From a bacterium (GTDB lineage: Bacteria; Sumerlaeota; Sumerlaeia; SLMS01): a DNA stretch of 32,984 bases. A program made the position numbers and the translations under genes. Positions 24,334 through 32,845 of the stretch are shown piece after piece (the first letter of the stretch is position 1; every line of letters starts with the position of its first letter). The DNA is taken from positions 1 to 32,984 of the forward strand of contig WGMQ01000050.1 of the NCBI GenBank assembly GCA_016125005.1. Reading direction: 5' to 3'. The notes beneath the pieces are model-generated. The model was not told the DNA's origin. It saw only the letters and a list, made by a program, of their open reading frames with translations, and did not search any database.

Positions 24334-27072
24334 TCATTGGGGAGAAACGAATCGGAATCCCAGATCGCCGCCCCGGTCGTCCGGCGTGTCCCAGTTGCGG
24401 TTCGCCGACCGCGCGTACGTCGGCCTGCAGTACCACGACCCGCCACGGATCACGCGGACCGTCCCCGTGCCGGGTCCTGTGGGGTCGGTTGTGCTTCCGC
24501 CGGGAAGGGTGTTTGCGTACCAGTCCGCGCACCACTCATACACGTTGCCGTGCATGTCCCGCAAGCCCCACTCATTGGGCTCCTTCTCCCCCACGGGGTG
24601 CGTTGTGCTGTTCGCGTTCTCCGTATACCAAGCAGAATCCCCGAGCATGGAGTCGCTATCACCGAAACCAAACCGCGTCGCCGTGCCCGCCCGGCACGCG
24701 TATTCCCACTGCGCTTCCGTCGGCAACGTGAACGACTGACCCGACGCCGCGTTCAGCTTTCCAAGGAACGAATCCGCCGTCGGCACCGGCCTCCCGCTCG
24801 ACTGCTCACCCATGATCTCGTTCCAACTCACATGGTACATCGGATAGTTCCCTCCTTCGCCACGAAGCGACAATGAAGCGTCCATCTTGTCCCGCTGCTG
24901 GGCAACTGTCGATCCCATGATCGCCTTCCACTGGGCCTGCGTCACCTCCGTCTCACTCATCCAGAAGCCCTTCGTCAACGTCACCCGCGTCTGCACTTCG
25001 TCCTCATCACGACCCTCTTCACTGGACGGCGATCCCATCGTGAACGTATCCGCCGGGCACCAACGGAACGCGAACTCCACACCGTTCACGGTGATCGTGC
25101 CGCGGTCGCCCGGGTTGGCGCCCGGGCGGTTGATGGAACCGATGGGCGCCATGGACCCAGGGGAGGGGGTGGGTGGGCGCGGGGTGGGGAGGCGGCTGGG
25201 CGTGGGGCTTGGGGGGGCTGATGCCACCTGATAGATACCCTCGTAGCTGGGAGGACGGACCGCGTCGTAAGTGACGACCCCTCCCACAGAGAGGCCTGTC
25301 AGGATGATGGCGCCGAGCAAAACCTTGGCGCCGCGCCCCAGTGGTTTGCGAGGGGCAAAGGCTTTGGCCGGCGGATGGATAGGATCGGGAATATCGGCAG
25401 GCGCGATCCTTGGGACCACCGGCGACGGCGCGGGCGTGCTTGTCACAGGCGCCGGTGCGGAGCCCGGCGTGCCCAGGGAAGTGGGCGCTTGGATATGCCC
25501 GACCGGGTTTGCGATCGAGACAGCGATCGCCACAGCCTTGGCCTCCTGCTCCGCACGATACCGGGCTTCGCTTTCCCTCTCTACCCGCGCTTGTTCTGCC
25601 GCAACTTGCTTCCAATGGACCAACCGCCCCCGAAGGTCGGGAAACTCTGGCAGCTCAACAGCCGCGTGCTTTGAAAGAAATCCCTCGATCGCCGCCACCA
25701 TTTCGATTGGTGGCAGCTTGGCGGCCTTGTCGCTTTGCCGGAGGGCTTCCAACTCCTGACGCACCGCTCGCCGTGCCGCTGCTCTTGCCTCTTCCTCTCG
25801 AAGACGCTGGGCCGTCCGTTCCCTTTCCGCCGCCACTTGCTCTGCGACAATATGCTTCCAGTGCCCCAAGCGCTCTCGCACCCGCGGCAACTCCGGAAAG
25901 TCCACACCAGCGTGTTTCGTGAGGAACCTCTCGATCACCGCCACCATTTCTGCCGCTGGCAGCTTGGCGGCCTCGTCAATCCGGCGAAGTTGCTCCAGTT
26001 CCTCGCGCGCGTCGCGGCTCGCATTCACCCGCGCAACTTCGCCCGTCCAGTGCTCCCGCCGCTCCCGCGCTGCGGCGACCTCGGGGATGCTGACCAGGGC
26101 AAAGCGGTTCAGGTAGTCTTCCCACATCTCCACCCGCTCTTCCAGGGTGACGTGGGGATCTTCGTCGAGGGCCATGGCCTCGGCGAAGGCGCGGCGCGCA
26201 TCGCTGCGGGCGCGGATGCCGGCCGTTTCCGTACCCGAGGGCGGAGAAGCGGTCGTCGTGTGGCTGGGCGGGGCCGTGACAGCGGTGGGGACAAAGCGGA
26301 ACTGGCCCCCTTCGTGGAACGTGTCGTTGATAGGGCCCTTGACCGGTTCCTGGCGCGAGTTGGCGCGCACCGGCGTGTAGAGGTCCACGAACAGCTCGTT
26401 CGTGACGAAGCTCCCCTTGGCGCCGAGCCGTTCCAAGCTCTCGCGCAGGTAATGGTTGAAGACCGAGTGGTTTCCGTCGGGCGAGCCCGAATCGGCCACC
26501 GGATGCAGGCCACCGGCGCCGAGGATCTCGCGGCTCTTTCGGTCGGTATCCGGCGCGTAGGCGGACCGCGTCAGCAGGGAGCCGGAGAAGCACGAATCGG
26601 CCACCACGAGCACATGGCGCGCCTTGAACGCGCGGCACCAGTCGCGCAGCAGCGAGTTGGGAATGCCGTCGGACTCGTGCTCGGCATCCTGGGCGAACCA
26701 ACAGCCGAGCTTGGTCTCCTCGTTGAACCAGCCGTGGCCCGAAAAAGAGATGAGGACGCGGTCCTCGGGCTGCACCATCTTCTGAAGCCGATCCATGGTG
26801 CGGCGGATGTCGCGCTCCCTGGCCCCTTGGTCGAAGAGTTCGATGGTGCATTCCGGGGTGAAGCCGAACTTTGCATGGAGCAGGTCGCGCAGGGCCTCGG
26901 CGTCGGACCGGCAGCAATTGAGGGGTGTCAGCAAGCCGCCGTGGGCGTACTGGTCAATGGCGATGAGGACAAGCCAGTCATCCCCCTCCCGCGGCGCGGA
27001 CACGGGCTCTGGGTCCGGCGTGGGAACGCCAAGATCACGGTGCCTTGGGTTGGAAGGTTCCTGCGGAGGCAT
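24334..27072 (-). CDS. Caspase-fold (C14) - transmembrane - FGE/sulfatase-modifying-like fusion
   Basis: A 912-residue protein. The ATG at 27072 (MPPQEPSNPR) starts before the domain; its ribosome site is weak, so the start is uncertain. Residues 32-262 are a caspase-like protease with catalytic His113 (FSGHGWF) and Cys161 (ADSCFSGS). Residues 300-515 hold two to three charged helical repeats of about 80 residues, sharing EMVA.IE.FL.KHA and L.HWK.VAAEQ. A membrane helix spans about 583-602 (KVLLGAIILTGLSVGGVVTY), then a PTP-rich linker. Residues 658-910 are an FGE-sulfatase (C-type lectin-like) domain (FTMGSPSSEEG, ETEVTQAQWKAIMG, LPTEAQWEYACRAG, GNVYEWCADWY, RGGSWYC...LGFR). True FGE needs two cysteines after RGGS; here the first is kept (Cys882 approx.) and the second is Ala, so it is probably a binding domain. 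N-in topology places the protease inside and the lectin-like domain outside. REP doublets flank the gene. Confidence 0.9.
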   Translation of the reverse strand: MPPQEPSNPRHRDLGVPTPDPEPVSAPREGDDWLVLIAIDQYAHGGLLTPLNCCRSDAEALRDLLHAKFGFTPECTIELFDQGARERDIRRTMDRLQKMVQPEDRVLISFSGHGWFNEETKLGCWFAQDAEHESDGIPNSLLRDWCRAFKARHVLVVADSCFSGSLLTRSAYAPDTDRKSREILGAGGLHPVADSGSPDGNHSVFNHYLRESLERLGAKGSFVTNELFVDLYTPVRANSRQEPVKGPINDTFHEGGQFRFVPTAVTAPPSHTTTASPPSGTETAGIRARSDARRAFAEAMALDEDPHVTLEERVEMWEDYLNRFALVSIPEVAAARERREHWTGEVARVNASRDAREELEQLRRIDEAAKLPAAEMVAVIERFLTKHAGVDFPELPRVRERLGHWKHIVAEQVAAERERTAQRLREEEARAAARRAVRQELEALRQSDKAAKLPPIEMVAAIEGFLSKHAAVELPEFPDLRGRLVHWKQVAAEQARVERESEARYRAEQEAKAVAIAVSIANPVGHIQAPTSLGTPGSAPAPVTSTPAPSPVVPRIAPADIPDPIHPPAKAFAPRKPLGRGAKVLLGAIILTGLSVGGVVTYDAVRPPSYEGIYQVASAPPSPTPSRLPTPRPPTPSPGSMAPIGSINRPGANPGDRGTITVNGVEFAFRWCPADTFTMGSPSSEEGRDEDEVQTRVTLTKGFWMSETEVTQAQWKAIMGSTVAQQRDKMDASLSLRGEGGNYPMYHVSWNEIMGEQSSGRPVPTADSFLGKLNAASGQSFTLPTEAQWEYACRAGTATRFGFGDSDSMLGDSAWYTENANSTTHPVGEKEPNEWGLRDMHGNVYEWCADWYANTLPGGSTTDPTGPGTGTVRVIRGGSWYCRPTYARSANRNWDTPDDRGGDLGFRFVSPQ

Positions 27073-27444
27073 GGCGGCCTTGGGATGGCTCTTGAACTGA
27101 TGAAACAAGTTGTCGAACAGCGTAACGGTTCGCAAGGGCGAAGTGACGGGAAGGCACCGAGGAAGGGAGCCCCCCGGGACCGCCGCCCTCCGTGGCGGCA
27201 CGAAGCCCAAGGTACCGCGTGCGTCTCGCGCGCGAGTCTTTAACGCCCACGAAACGACTCACCCCGCCACGCGGCCGCAAGCCCCCTGTACTCATCGGAC
27301 CGGACTGTGCGCCGACATCCTCGTGGGCGAGACGCCCACGGTACCTTGTTCTGGAGCGCCGTCGTTCGCTTCTTCCTTGCGCTTTTGCTCCCGGTTCCTG
27401 CCTCCTCGCCTGTTTGATCAGACTCTGTGCTTGGAGTGGACCCG
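27073..27444. other. Intergenic region between divergent genes, contains REP-like doublet
   Basis: 372 bases separating the minus-strand caspase/FGE gene from the plus-strand transporter gene. It must hold both promoters, but I see no convincing -35/-10 pair. The right half holds the third REP-like doublet. Frames running through it read repeat sequence. Confidence 0.6.
27209..27347. repeat. REP-like doublet, diverged copy 3
   Basis: Inverted arms at 27209-27240 (AAGGTACCGCGTGCGTCTCG...) and 27319-27347 (CCTCGTGGGCGAGACGCCC...) with 78 bases between them. They share core and layout with the doublets at 23784-23916 and 24001-24133, though the spacer sequence differs. Confidence 0.75.
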
Positions 27445-28809
27445 ATGGATCAGGCGGTTCTCGCGCGTGTTGTGCCGTTCTTTGGCATTATGCTGTTGAT
27501 CGCTGTCAGCCTGGCGATGAGCAGCAACTGGCGCTTGGCGCTCAAGCGCTGGCCGCTGATTGCGTGGGGGTTTGGGCTCCAGTTCATCTTCGCGGCGATC
27601 ATCCTCAAGGTGGAAATCGCCCAGGTGATCTTCACCAAGTTCAACGACGCCTTCGTGGCCGTGATCAACTGTTCGAACGCCGGTGCAGAGTTCGTATTCG
27701 GTCCTGCGGCGCCGGGTGGTTATGGTCCGGGGGATTTCGCCACGGTGGAGTTCGTCCAGAAATCGGTCGAGGCGGGTCTCGACACCAGCAAACCGGCGCC
27801 CACGAACGGCTTCTTCTCCATCGCCTTCATGGTTCTACCGACCATCATCTTCTTTTCTGCCCTAACATCGATCCTCTATCACCTGAACATCCTTCAGCAG
27901 ATCGTGAAGGGGATCGCGATCGTGATGCAAAAGACGCTGGGAACCAGCGGCGCAGAAACGCTCTCGGCGGCGGCGAACATCTTCGTTGGTCAGACGGAGG
28001 CCCCGCTGATCGTGAAGCCGTATTTGCCCCGTATGACCAAGAGCGAGCTGATGACCGTGATGGTTGGCGGTTTCGCCACGGTGGCGGGCGGCGTGATGGC
28101 TGCCTACGTGACGATGCTGTCGGCCAAGCTCCCGTCCATCGCCGGTCACCTCCTGGCCGCGTCGATCATGTCGGCCCCAGCGGCGCTGGTCTTCGGCAAG
28201 CTGATGCAGCCGGAGGAGGAAAATCCCGAGACCGGCAAGACACTGCATGTGGCCTTCGAGAAGGAATCGGTCAACGTGCTCGACGCGGCCGCCCTGGGGA
28301 CGTCGGACGGTCTCAAGCTGGCGCTGAACGTGGGCGCGATGCTCATCGCGTTCCTGGCGCTGATCGCCCTGCTCGACCTGATGTTGGGCGGGATCGGTAG
28401 TCTCTTTTTCGGCGAGGACGTGCCCGCCTGGTTCACGCTGCGCGGCATCGTGGGTTATATCTTCGCCATTCCCGCCTGGTTCCTTGGCGTGACGGACTGG
28501 ACGGAGGCCGTCAAGGTGGGGCAGCTGCTGGGCGTCAAGATGGTGGCCAACGAGTTCGTCGCCTACCTCGATCTGAGCACCATGATGAACGGCGATTCCC
28601 CGATCTCGGAACGCTCCGCCATCATTGCCAGCTATGCGCTGTGCGGGTTCGCGAATCTCGGTTCCATCGGGATCCAGATCGGCGGGCTTTCGGCCATTGC
28701 GCCGAGCAGGCGACAGGATCTTTCGCGGCTCGCCTTCCGGGCAATGCTGGCGGGAACCTTCGCGGCCAACGCCACTGGTTGCGTGGCGGCGGTTCTGCTG
28801 CCGGTCTAG
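27445..28809 (+). CDS. Concentrative nucleoside transporter (CNT/NupC family)
   Basis: A 454-residue inner membrane protein that imports nucleosides together with H+ or Na+. The ATG at 27445 has GGAG at 27432-27435; a GTG at 27427 is also in frame. Multiple hydrophobic segments span the protein. Family signatures include the central GQTEAPLIVKPYLPRMTKSELMTVMVGGFATVAGGVMAAYV (about residues 180-220), MSAPAALVFGKLMQPE, the EFVAYLDL motif and SYALCGFANLGSIGIQIGG near the C-terminus, which form the nucleoside and sodium sites in CNT structures. Length matches the bacterial family (about 400 residues plus an insert near 85-120 that is rich in Gly and Pro). No purine or pyrimidine salvage gene is next to it. 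Two hairpins follow, consistent with transcription ending there. Confidence 0.93.
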   Translation: MDQAVLARVVPFFGIMLLIAVSLAMSSNWRLALKRWPLIAWGFGLQFIFAAIILKVEIAQVIFTKFNDAFVAVINCSNAGAEFVFGPAAPGGYGPGDFATVEFVQKSVEAGLDTSKPAPTNGFFSIAFMVLPTIIFFSALTSILYHLNILQQIVKGIAIVMQKTLGTSGAETLSAAANIFVGQTEAPLIVKPYLPRMTKSELMTVMVGGFATVAGGVMAAYVTMLSAKLPSIAGHLLAASIMSAPAALVFGKLMQPEEENPETGKTLHVAFEKESVNVLDAAALGTSDGLKLALNVGAMLIAFLALIALLDLMLGGIGSLFFGEDVPAWFTLRGIVGYIFAIPAWFLGVTDWTEAVKVGQLLGVKMVANEFVAYLDLSTMMNGDSPISERSAIIASYALCGFANLGSIGIQIGGLSAIAPSRRQDLSRLAFRAMLAGTFAANATGCVAAVLLPV

Positions 28810-28864
28810 GGCGAATCACGGTCCAATCTGGACGTCCGCGGCGGGAAAAGGACTTTACTCTTCG

Positions 28865-28915
28865 CACCATTCCCCACGGAATGGTGACCGGAACCCCAAG
28901 AGACACGGGGTTCCG
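28865..28915 (+). terminator. Two consecutive hairpins after the transporter gene
   Basis: First stem CACCATTCC / GGAATGGTG (28865-28873 with 28878-28886, 4-base loop); second stem CGGAACCCC / GGGGTTCCG (28889-28897 with 28907-28915, 9-base loop), followed by CGGCGCTTTTC. They lie between the transporter stop and the ATP-grasp start. The second could end transcription; the tandem layout could also be regulatory for the next gene. Confidence 0.5.
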
Positions 28916-28968
28916 CGGCGCTTTTCATCCGGCATTCTGGCAACCCAACGGCGAGCGACTTTTTGACC

Positions 28969-30450
28969 ATGACAGCAACGGACTTGAAGGCAGGCTCGGA
29001 TCCCCTGCTTTCCAATTACGAATTGGGCGTGGCTTTCGACGAGATGTTTGGTCGGGCAAAGTCCATTCGCCCCGCGTACCAATCGGTGGCCCAGCGACTT
29101 CGCGAACTCCCTTCCGGCGAGATGGACCAGCGCCAGCGCGCCGCCGATCTCTCCTTCCTCCACCAGGGCATCACCTTCACCGTCTATGGCCGCGAGGAAG
29201 GCACCGAGCGCATCTTCCCCTACGACCTCATGCCGCGCATCGTCACCGGCAAGGAATGGACCCACGTCGAGAAGGGCCTTGAGCAGCGCATCCGTGCACT
29301 GAACCTGTTCCTCAACGACGTCTATCACGACCAGAAGATCTTCAAGGACAAGGTCGTCCCAGCAGAGCTGGTCTTTTCCTGTCCCCATTATCGCAAGGAA
29401 ATGCGCGGCATCAAGGTGCCGAAAGGCATCTACATCACCGTCGTGGGCACCGACTTGGTCCGTGTCGAGGAGGGCGAGTTCCGCGTCCTGGAGGACAACC
29501 TCCGCGTGCCGTCCGGCGTGTCCTACATGCTGGCCAACCGCCAGGTCATGAAGAAGGTCTTCCCGCTCCTCTTCCAGAAGTACAGCGTCCGCCCGATCGA
29601 CGACTATCCGCGCTACCTGCTGCAAACGCTGAAGGAAATCACCCCCCGCCAGTATGATGAACCGACCGTCGCGCTGCTCACGCCTGGCGTCTACAACAGC
29701 GCCTACTTCGAGCACACCTTCCTTGCCCGCCAAATGGGCGTGGAACTGGTCGAGGGTCGCGACCTGGTGGTGCATAACAAGATCGTCTACATGCGCACCA
29801 CCGCTGGCCTGCGGCGCGTGGACGTGATCTATCGCCGTATAGACGACGACTTCCTGGATCCAAGGGCCTTCCGTAAGGACTCGATGCTTGGCGTGCCCGG
29901 CATCTTCGAGGCCTACCGAGCGGGCAACGTGACGCTGGCCAACGCTATCGGCACCGGCGTCGCCGACGACAAGGCGGTCTACGCCTACGTTCCTGCCATC
30001 ATCAAGTATTACCTCGGCGAGGAACCGATTCTCCCCAATGTGGAGACCTACCTGTGCTCCGACGAGAAGGAGCGTGCCCACGTGCTCGCCAATCTGGACA
30101 AGCTGGTGGTGAAGGCCGTTGGCGAGTCCGGCGGCTACGGAATGCTCATCGGCCCGCATTCGACCAAGGCCCAGCAGGATGAGTTCCGCACCAAGATTCT
30201 GGAGAATCCACGCAACTATATCGCCCAGCCCACGCTGGCTCTCTCCACGGCTCCCTGTTTCGTTGAGGGGAAGCTGGATGGGCGCCACGTGGACCTGCGG
30301 CCCTACGTCCTCTATGGCGACGAGGTAAGGCTCGTGCCGGGAGGCCTGACGCGCGTCGCCCTCAAGAAGGGCTCGCTTGTCGTCAACTCATCCCAGGGCG
30401 GCGGCAGCAAGGACACCTGGATTCTCTACAACGACCCGGCGGAGGAATAA
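28969..30450 (+). CDS. Circularly permuted ATP-grasp protein (DUF404/DUF407 type)
   Basis: A 493-residue protein. The ATG at 28969 is preferred over an in-frame TTG at 28963. It shows the family order: N-terminal [36 protein letters not shown] (about 85-120), [17 protein letters not shown], then [59 protein letters not shown] and a closing [42 protein letters not shown]. In this family the ATP-grasp lobes are permuted and the enzyme is predicted to join an amine or amino acid to a carboxylate at ATP cost, together with the alpha-E protein encoded next. A transglutaminase-like or peptidase partner is usual elsewhere; none is in this window. Product unknown. The stop is 7 bases before the alpha-E start. 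Confidence 0.92.
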   Translation: MTATDLKAGSDPLLSNYELGVAFDEMFGRAKSIRPAYQSVAQRLRELPSGEMDQRQRAADLSFLHQGITFTVYGREEGTERIFPYDLMPRIVTGKEWTHVEKGLEQRIRALNLFLNDVYHDQKIFKDKVVPAELVFSCPHYRKEMRGIKVPKGIYITVVGTDLVRVEEGEFRVLEDNLRVPSGVSYMLANRQVMKKVFPLLFQKYSVRPIDDYPRYLLQTLKEITPRQYDEPTVALLTPGVYNSAYFEHTFLARQMGVELVEGRDLVVHNKIVYMRTTAGLRRVDVIYRRIDDDFLDPRAFRKDSMLGVPGIFEAYRAGNVTLANAIGTGVADDKAVYAYVPAIIKYYLGEEPILPNVETYLCSDEKERAHVLANLDKLVVKAVGESGGYGMLIGPHSTKAQQDEFRTKILENPRNYIAQPTLALSTAPCFVEGKLDGRHVDLRPYVLYGDEVRLVPGGLTRVALKKGSLVVNSSQGGGSKDTWILYNDPAEE

Positions 30451-30457
30451 CCAGCCC

Positions 30458-31429
30458 ATGCTCTCACGCGTTGCCGACAGCCTTTACTGGATGAGCCGCT
30501 ATCTGGAACGCGCCGAACACACGGCGCGGACGCTCGACGTTCATCTCACACTGATGCTCGATCAGTTCCACGAGTCCGCCCCGCGTCGCTGGCACCGCCT
30601 GCTCGCGACCCTCAGCATCGACGACAGCCCCGAGGCCACCGAGTTCGACGCGCAGGCGGTCACGCACCTGCTCACCGTCGACAACAGCAACATGGCCTCC
30701 ATTCTTTCCTGTGTCGCGTCCGCCCGCGAGAATGCGCGCCAGATCCGCGACAGCATCAGCTCCGAGATGTTCGAGCAAATCAACCGCCTATACCATCACG
30801 TCAAGAGCACCAGCTTCGAGTCCATCAAGACTCACGGACACAGCGACTTCACATCGCGCATCGTCGAGGGCTCGGCGCTTTTCCAGGGCGTGACCGGTTC
30901 GACCATCGCGCGGGGCGAGGGCTACCAGTTCATCCAGATCGGCAAACATCTGGAGCGCAGCCTCATGACCATCGCCATGCTGAAGGCCTATAGCGAGTTT
31001 TACCTCTCCGCCGATGGCGCGGACGAAGCCGACTCGCACGTGGGGCATCTCGACCTGGTGGCGCTCCTGCGGTGCAGCTCCGCCTTCGAAGCCTACTGCC
31101 GCGTCCACACCGCGACGCTGCGCAAGACCAACATCCTTGAGTTCCTCCTGCTGGATCGCGACTTCCCCCACTCGGTCGCTTTTTCGGTCAATAACCTCTT
31201 CGCAGCACTGCACTCAGTGGGTCGCGAAGGCCGCGGTCTCGACACGGGCCGCACCGATCGCATGATCGGCCGCCTTCAGGCCCAGCTCACCTATGCGAAC
31301 ATTGAGGAAGTCATGGACCGAGGGGTCATCGAGTTCCTCGACGAGGTCACAAGCCAGTTGGAGGGAATCCACGGCGGAATTCAGGATATCTTCATCGCCT
31401 ACGCGATCGAAAGCGAACTGGGCGCCTGA
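30458..31429 (+). CDS. Alpha-E domain protein (DUF403)
   Basis: A 323-residue, largely helical protein. The ATG at 30458 follows GGAGGA (30441-30446), which overlaps the end of the ATP-grasp gene. The opening MLSRVADSLYWMSRYLERAEHTARTLDVHL is the hallmark of the alpha-E family, as are the NSNMASILSCVASARENARQIRDSISSEMFEQIN segment (about 75-110) and GEGYQFIQIGKHLERS. Alpha-E proteins are almost always paired with a circularly permuted ATP-grasp enzyme and are thought to be its partner in an uncharacterised amide-forming pathway. Here the pair is adjacent and co-directional, likely one operon. No signal peptide or membrane helix is seen. Confidence 0.92.
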   Translation: MLSRVADSLYWMSRYLERAEHTARTLDVHLTLMLDQFHESAPRRWHRLLATLSIDDSPEATEFDAQAVTHLLTVDNSNMASILSCVASARENARQIRDSISSEMFEQINRLYHHVKSTSFESIKTHGHSDFTSRIVEGSALFQGVTGSTIARGEGYQFIQIGKHLERSLMTIAMLKAYSEFYLSADGADEADSHVGHLDLVALLRCSSAFEAYCRVHTATLRKTNILEFLLLDRDFPHSVAFSVNNLFAALHSVGREGRGLDTGRTDRMIGRLQAQLTYANIEEVMDRGVIEFLDEVTSQLEGIHGGIQDIFIAYAIESELGA

Positions 31430-31444
31430 CCGCGGAAGTCCCAG

Positions 31445-32842
31445 TTACCCCAAAGCCTCCCTTAGGGCGTCCTTCAGTTCCGAGAGACTGAATGGTTTTG
31501 TCAGACAGTGGACGTCCCCGAATCCGAGGAGCGCGTTCGACGCGGCTTGGCAGTCCTGACCGCTGCAGACGATGGCAGGAATGTCGGGCCTGATCGCCCT
31601 GATCTCGCGCAGCAGGCGGTCACCGGGAATCGTCGGCATTGCCAGGTCAAGCATCACGGCATCGAAGAGCCCGGGAGAGGCCCGGAACTCCGCGAGGGCG
31701 GCGACCGGATCCTGGAAGGCCATGGTCTGATGGCCGAGTCGCTTGAGCATCGCTTCACCAACGCGAAGCACCATCAGTTCGTCGTCCACCAGAAGGAGGA
31801 GACCGCATCCGATGGAATTGCTCGGCGCTGAATCGTGAGACGCTGCAAGCATCGGTATCGTGGGGATAGCGGCACCTGCCACAGGCAGGTAGATGGTGAA
31901 GGTACTGCCCACTCCCTCCACGGATTCAACTCGGAAGCCTCCTCGGTGGCCCTTGACGATCCCCAGGATCATCGAAAGCCCCAGTCCGCGGCCCGTGAAC
32001 TTGGTCGTGAAGAATGGCTCGAAGATACGCGCCTGAACCTCCGGTGACATGCCGCAGCCTGTGTCCGCTACCGACAAGGCGATGAACTCACCGGGAGTCG
32101 CGTCTCCAGCCCCAAGTAGTCCCTGCAATTCAATACTGCTCAAACTCACTCGCGTCGTCCGAATGGAGATCCGACCGCTGCTCTCCTTGCCGATGGCATC
32201 CACTGCGTTCAGCACAAGGTTCATGGCGACCTGTCTCATCTGCGCCGGATCTGCCTGGACAAAGATCCCCTCGTCTTCGAAGGACTTCACGAGCTCGATA
32301 CTGCGCGGAATCGAGACACGCATCAGGTGGGCCATCTCCTCCATGAGGGCACCAACCCCCACTGCCTTGGTGCTCGGCGGAGTCTTGCCCGCATAGGTCA
32401 GCATCTGGCGGCAGAGTTCGGAGGCTCGCTGTGCTGTCAGCACGATATCGCTCAGCGCTCGATCGGCAGCCAGGTGGTTCGGCAGTTCTGACTTCAGCAA
32501 CTCTGCATTGCCCAAAATCATCATCAGCAGGTTGTTGAAGTCGTGAGCGATCCCACCTGCAAGCACACCCAGACTTTCCAGATTCTGCGAACGCCGGAGC
32601 TGCTCCTCGATCTGAAGGCGCACCCGTTCGGCTTCCCGCCGGTCATGAATATCCAGGCACGATCCGATCAGTCCAAGCAGGCTTCCGTCCGGCGCCCGCC
32701 TGGGGGTGCCAGTTTGCAAGACCCACCGCCACCCCCCGGATCGATGCCGGAGCCGGAACTCATGCTGGTAGGTGGTCCCCTTCATGACCGCCTCCATGAA
32801 GACTCGCTCGACACGATCCACATCCTCGGGGTGAACATCGTT
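31445..32842 (-). pseudogene. Hybrid histidine kinase, 5' truncated by an IS element
   Basis: About 466 codons remain, in frame from the insertion edge to the stop at 31445. The last host codons before the edge read NDVHPEDVDRVE, the middle of a PAS domain, and a TAG from the inserted element follows directly upstream, so the N-terminus with the rest of the PAS fold is lost. Numbering from the GTG at 32821: the PAS end is at 15-60 (EFRLRHRSGGWRWV...DIHDR), the HisKA box has His93 (GGIAHDFNN), the ATPase boxes are NLVLNAVDAI, ADTGCGMS, FEPFFTTK and GRGLGLSM, and a receiver domain at about 340-455 has Asp392 (MLDLAMP) and Lys442 (TKPF). Kinase and receiver motifs are intact, so a shortened protein from an internal start is possible, but it would lack most of its sensor. 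The stop is 15 bases from the alpha-E stop (convergent). Confidence 0.75.
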
Positions 32843-32845
32843 CTA

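Larger units (their letters stand above)
4452..29845. repeat. Dispersed octamer GTCTATAC / GTATAGAC (15 exact copies)
   Basis: Exact GTCTATAC on the plus strand starts at 4452, 6042, 6600, 8623, 9478, 10823, 11165, 13336 and 14975. The complement GTATAGAC starts at 4966, 12170, 14675, 16616, 23224 and 29838. Seven-base versions (TCTATAC) are at 4951, 7046, 11238, 13163 and, reversed, 19477. All are within coding regions. The reading phase varies: GTC TAT ACG (Val-Tyr-Thr), CTA TAC (Leu-Tyr), TCT ATA CGG (Ser-Ile-Arg), and in reverse ATA GAC (Ile-Asp). Because the same DNA word appears in all these phases and recruits the otherwise uncommon codons ATA and CTA, it is not a protein repeat. Function unknown. 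Confidence 0.8.

Noticed and set aside
23535..24876. Proteins read through the repeat island (for example text containing AGETPALP)
   Set aside because: These frames translate the palindromic repeats and then run antisense into the FGE-coding region.
25735..27243. Long plus-strand open frame across the caspase/FGE gene
   Set aside because: Same effect: low-complexity Arg/Pro/Gly-rich translation opposite a strongly supported protein.
28855..30288. Long minus-strand open frame opposite the ATP-grasp gene
   Set aside because: It is an antisense shadow in GC-rich DNA; the plus frame has clear family motifs and the minus frame has none.
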